Source: Helochares maculicollis (taxonomy: Eukaryota > Arthropoda > Insecta > Coleoptera > Hydrophilidae). Taken from it: 48,008 nt of DNA. Where the stretch lies: NCBI GenBank assembly GCA_033557835.1, contig JAWQRO010000221.1, positions 1-48,008 of the forward strand. Reading direction: 5' to 3'. Both the position numbers and the translations under genes were made by a program. Shown in pieces: positions 47,561-48,008 of the stretch (its first letter is position 1; each line of letters opens with the position of its first letter). The notes beneath the pieces were generated by a model. That model made no database searches. It had not been told where the DNA came from and saw only the letters and a list, made by a program, of their open reading frames with translations.

Positions 47561-48008
47561 ACCTACGCTGCGTCACCTGTGCGTGGACTCTTGCTCAACG
47601 CCATAGCAACAAACTCGTATTAAACGACAAGTCCGACACAAAACTGAAAGAAAGCGTCCCATTCATGCCATTTGCTTCGCTTTTATTTATCATTTCCGTC
47701 CGTCCAATGCGCTACTTCGCGCCTCTATAACACCAGCATCTGTTGGGAATCATTAGCATAGGTTAAAATAAGGGGCCTGCATGACAATTGGTTACCTTCG
47801 TGACTACTTTGCAAATAAATTCACTTTTCCTATATGTGCTATTTGTAGAAAGTGCTTGTGGTGCCTCTGACACCTCAATCGAAAGAGCAAGGTGCCTACC
47901 TCCCCGAGGCGAAAAGATTCCTCTTCCGGCTATCAATGACAAATTGATTTGGCTTCTGTGCACTATCTTTTACTGCGAGCGATATTAAGCAAAACTTTCC
48001 TTTTATAT
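47561..48008. other. Right edge, no feature called
   Basis: Mixed-composition DNA. A TCAGT initiator-like motif lies on the plus strand near 47549. Overlapping open frames at 47763-47988 on both strands have no other support. Confidence 0.3.

Noticed and set aside
1..48008. tRNA, rRNA, CRISPR or bacterial operon features
   Set aside because: I saw no cloverleaf-type sequence, rRNA-like block, regularly spaced identical repeats or ribosome-binding-site-led operons. The window is eukaryotic nuclear DNA.

Overview
This window looks like AT-rich nuclear DNA of an insect, tentatively a beetle. Genes are split by short GT-AG introns, promoters carry TATA boxes, and the decayed DNA transposons (mariner, a TTAA-inserting Kolobok-like element, pogo-type MITEs) are of kinds common in insect genomes. 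There is no sign of a bacterial, viral or organellar origin. All gene models come from reading splice sites and phases by eye, with no transcript data.

Layout. (1) 307-1204, minus: 5' part of a small secreted Cys-rich protein, perhaps of the follicle cell protein 3C kind, running off the left edge. (2) About 2200-4170: degenerate tandem repeat with a 400-500 bp period, in a gene-poor stretch to 6250. (3) 6513-10174, plus: complete seven-exon Polo kinase (PLK1). (4) 10.7-13 kb: no firm gene, but one orphan 41-nt exon-like segment and a broken reading frame. (5) 13.07-16.26 kb, plus: secreted C-type lectin resembling Clect27/schlaff, with a TATA promoter and a non-coding first exon. (6) 16744-23128, minus: two-exon Pin4-type parvulin, whose 6-kb intron holds a mariner and a TTAA element. 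(7) 23944-31750, plus: SLC19-family thiamine/folate-type transporter, head-to-head with the parvulin gene. Two duplicated 3'-terminal coding exons share one acceptor phase and one set of 5' exons. (8) 32890-33530, plus: an unrecognised small gene with a TATA box. (9) 36568-38070, minus: LRR transmembrane receptor of the Tartan/Capricious type. About 10 kb upstream of it have no other coding gene and probably hold its 5' UTR exon(s) and regulatory DNA.

The genes do not form a pathway; this is an ordinary mixed gene neighbourhood. The most unusual structure is the transporter. Its C-terminal transmembrane half (most of the protein after exon 2) exists in two complete, diverged versions that can only be reached from the same two upstream exons. 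A pogo-like MITE starts 16 nt after the stop codon of the first version and contains the nearest clear AATAAA. This suggests one locus making two transporters by choice of terminal exon.
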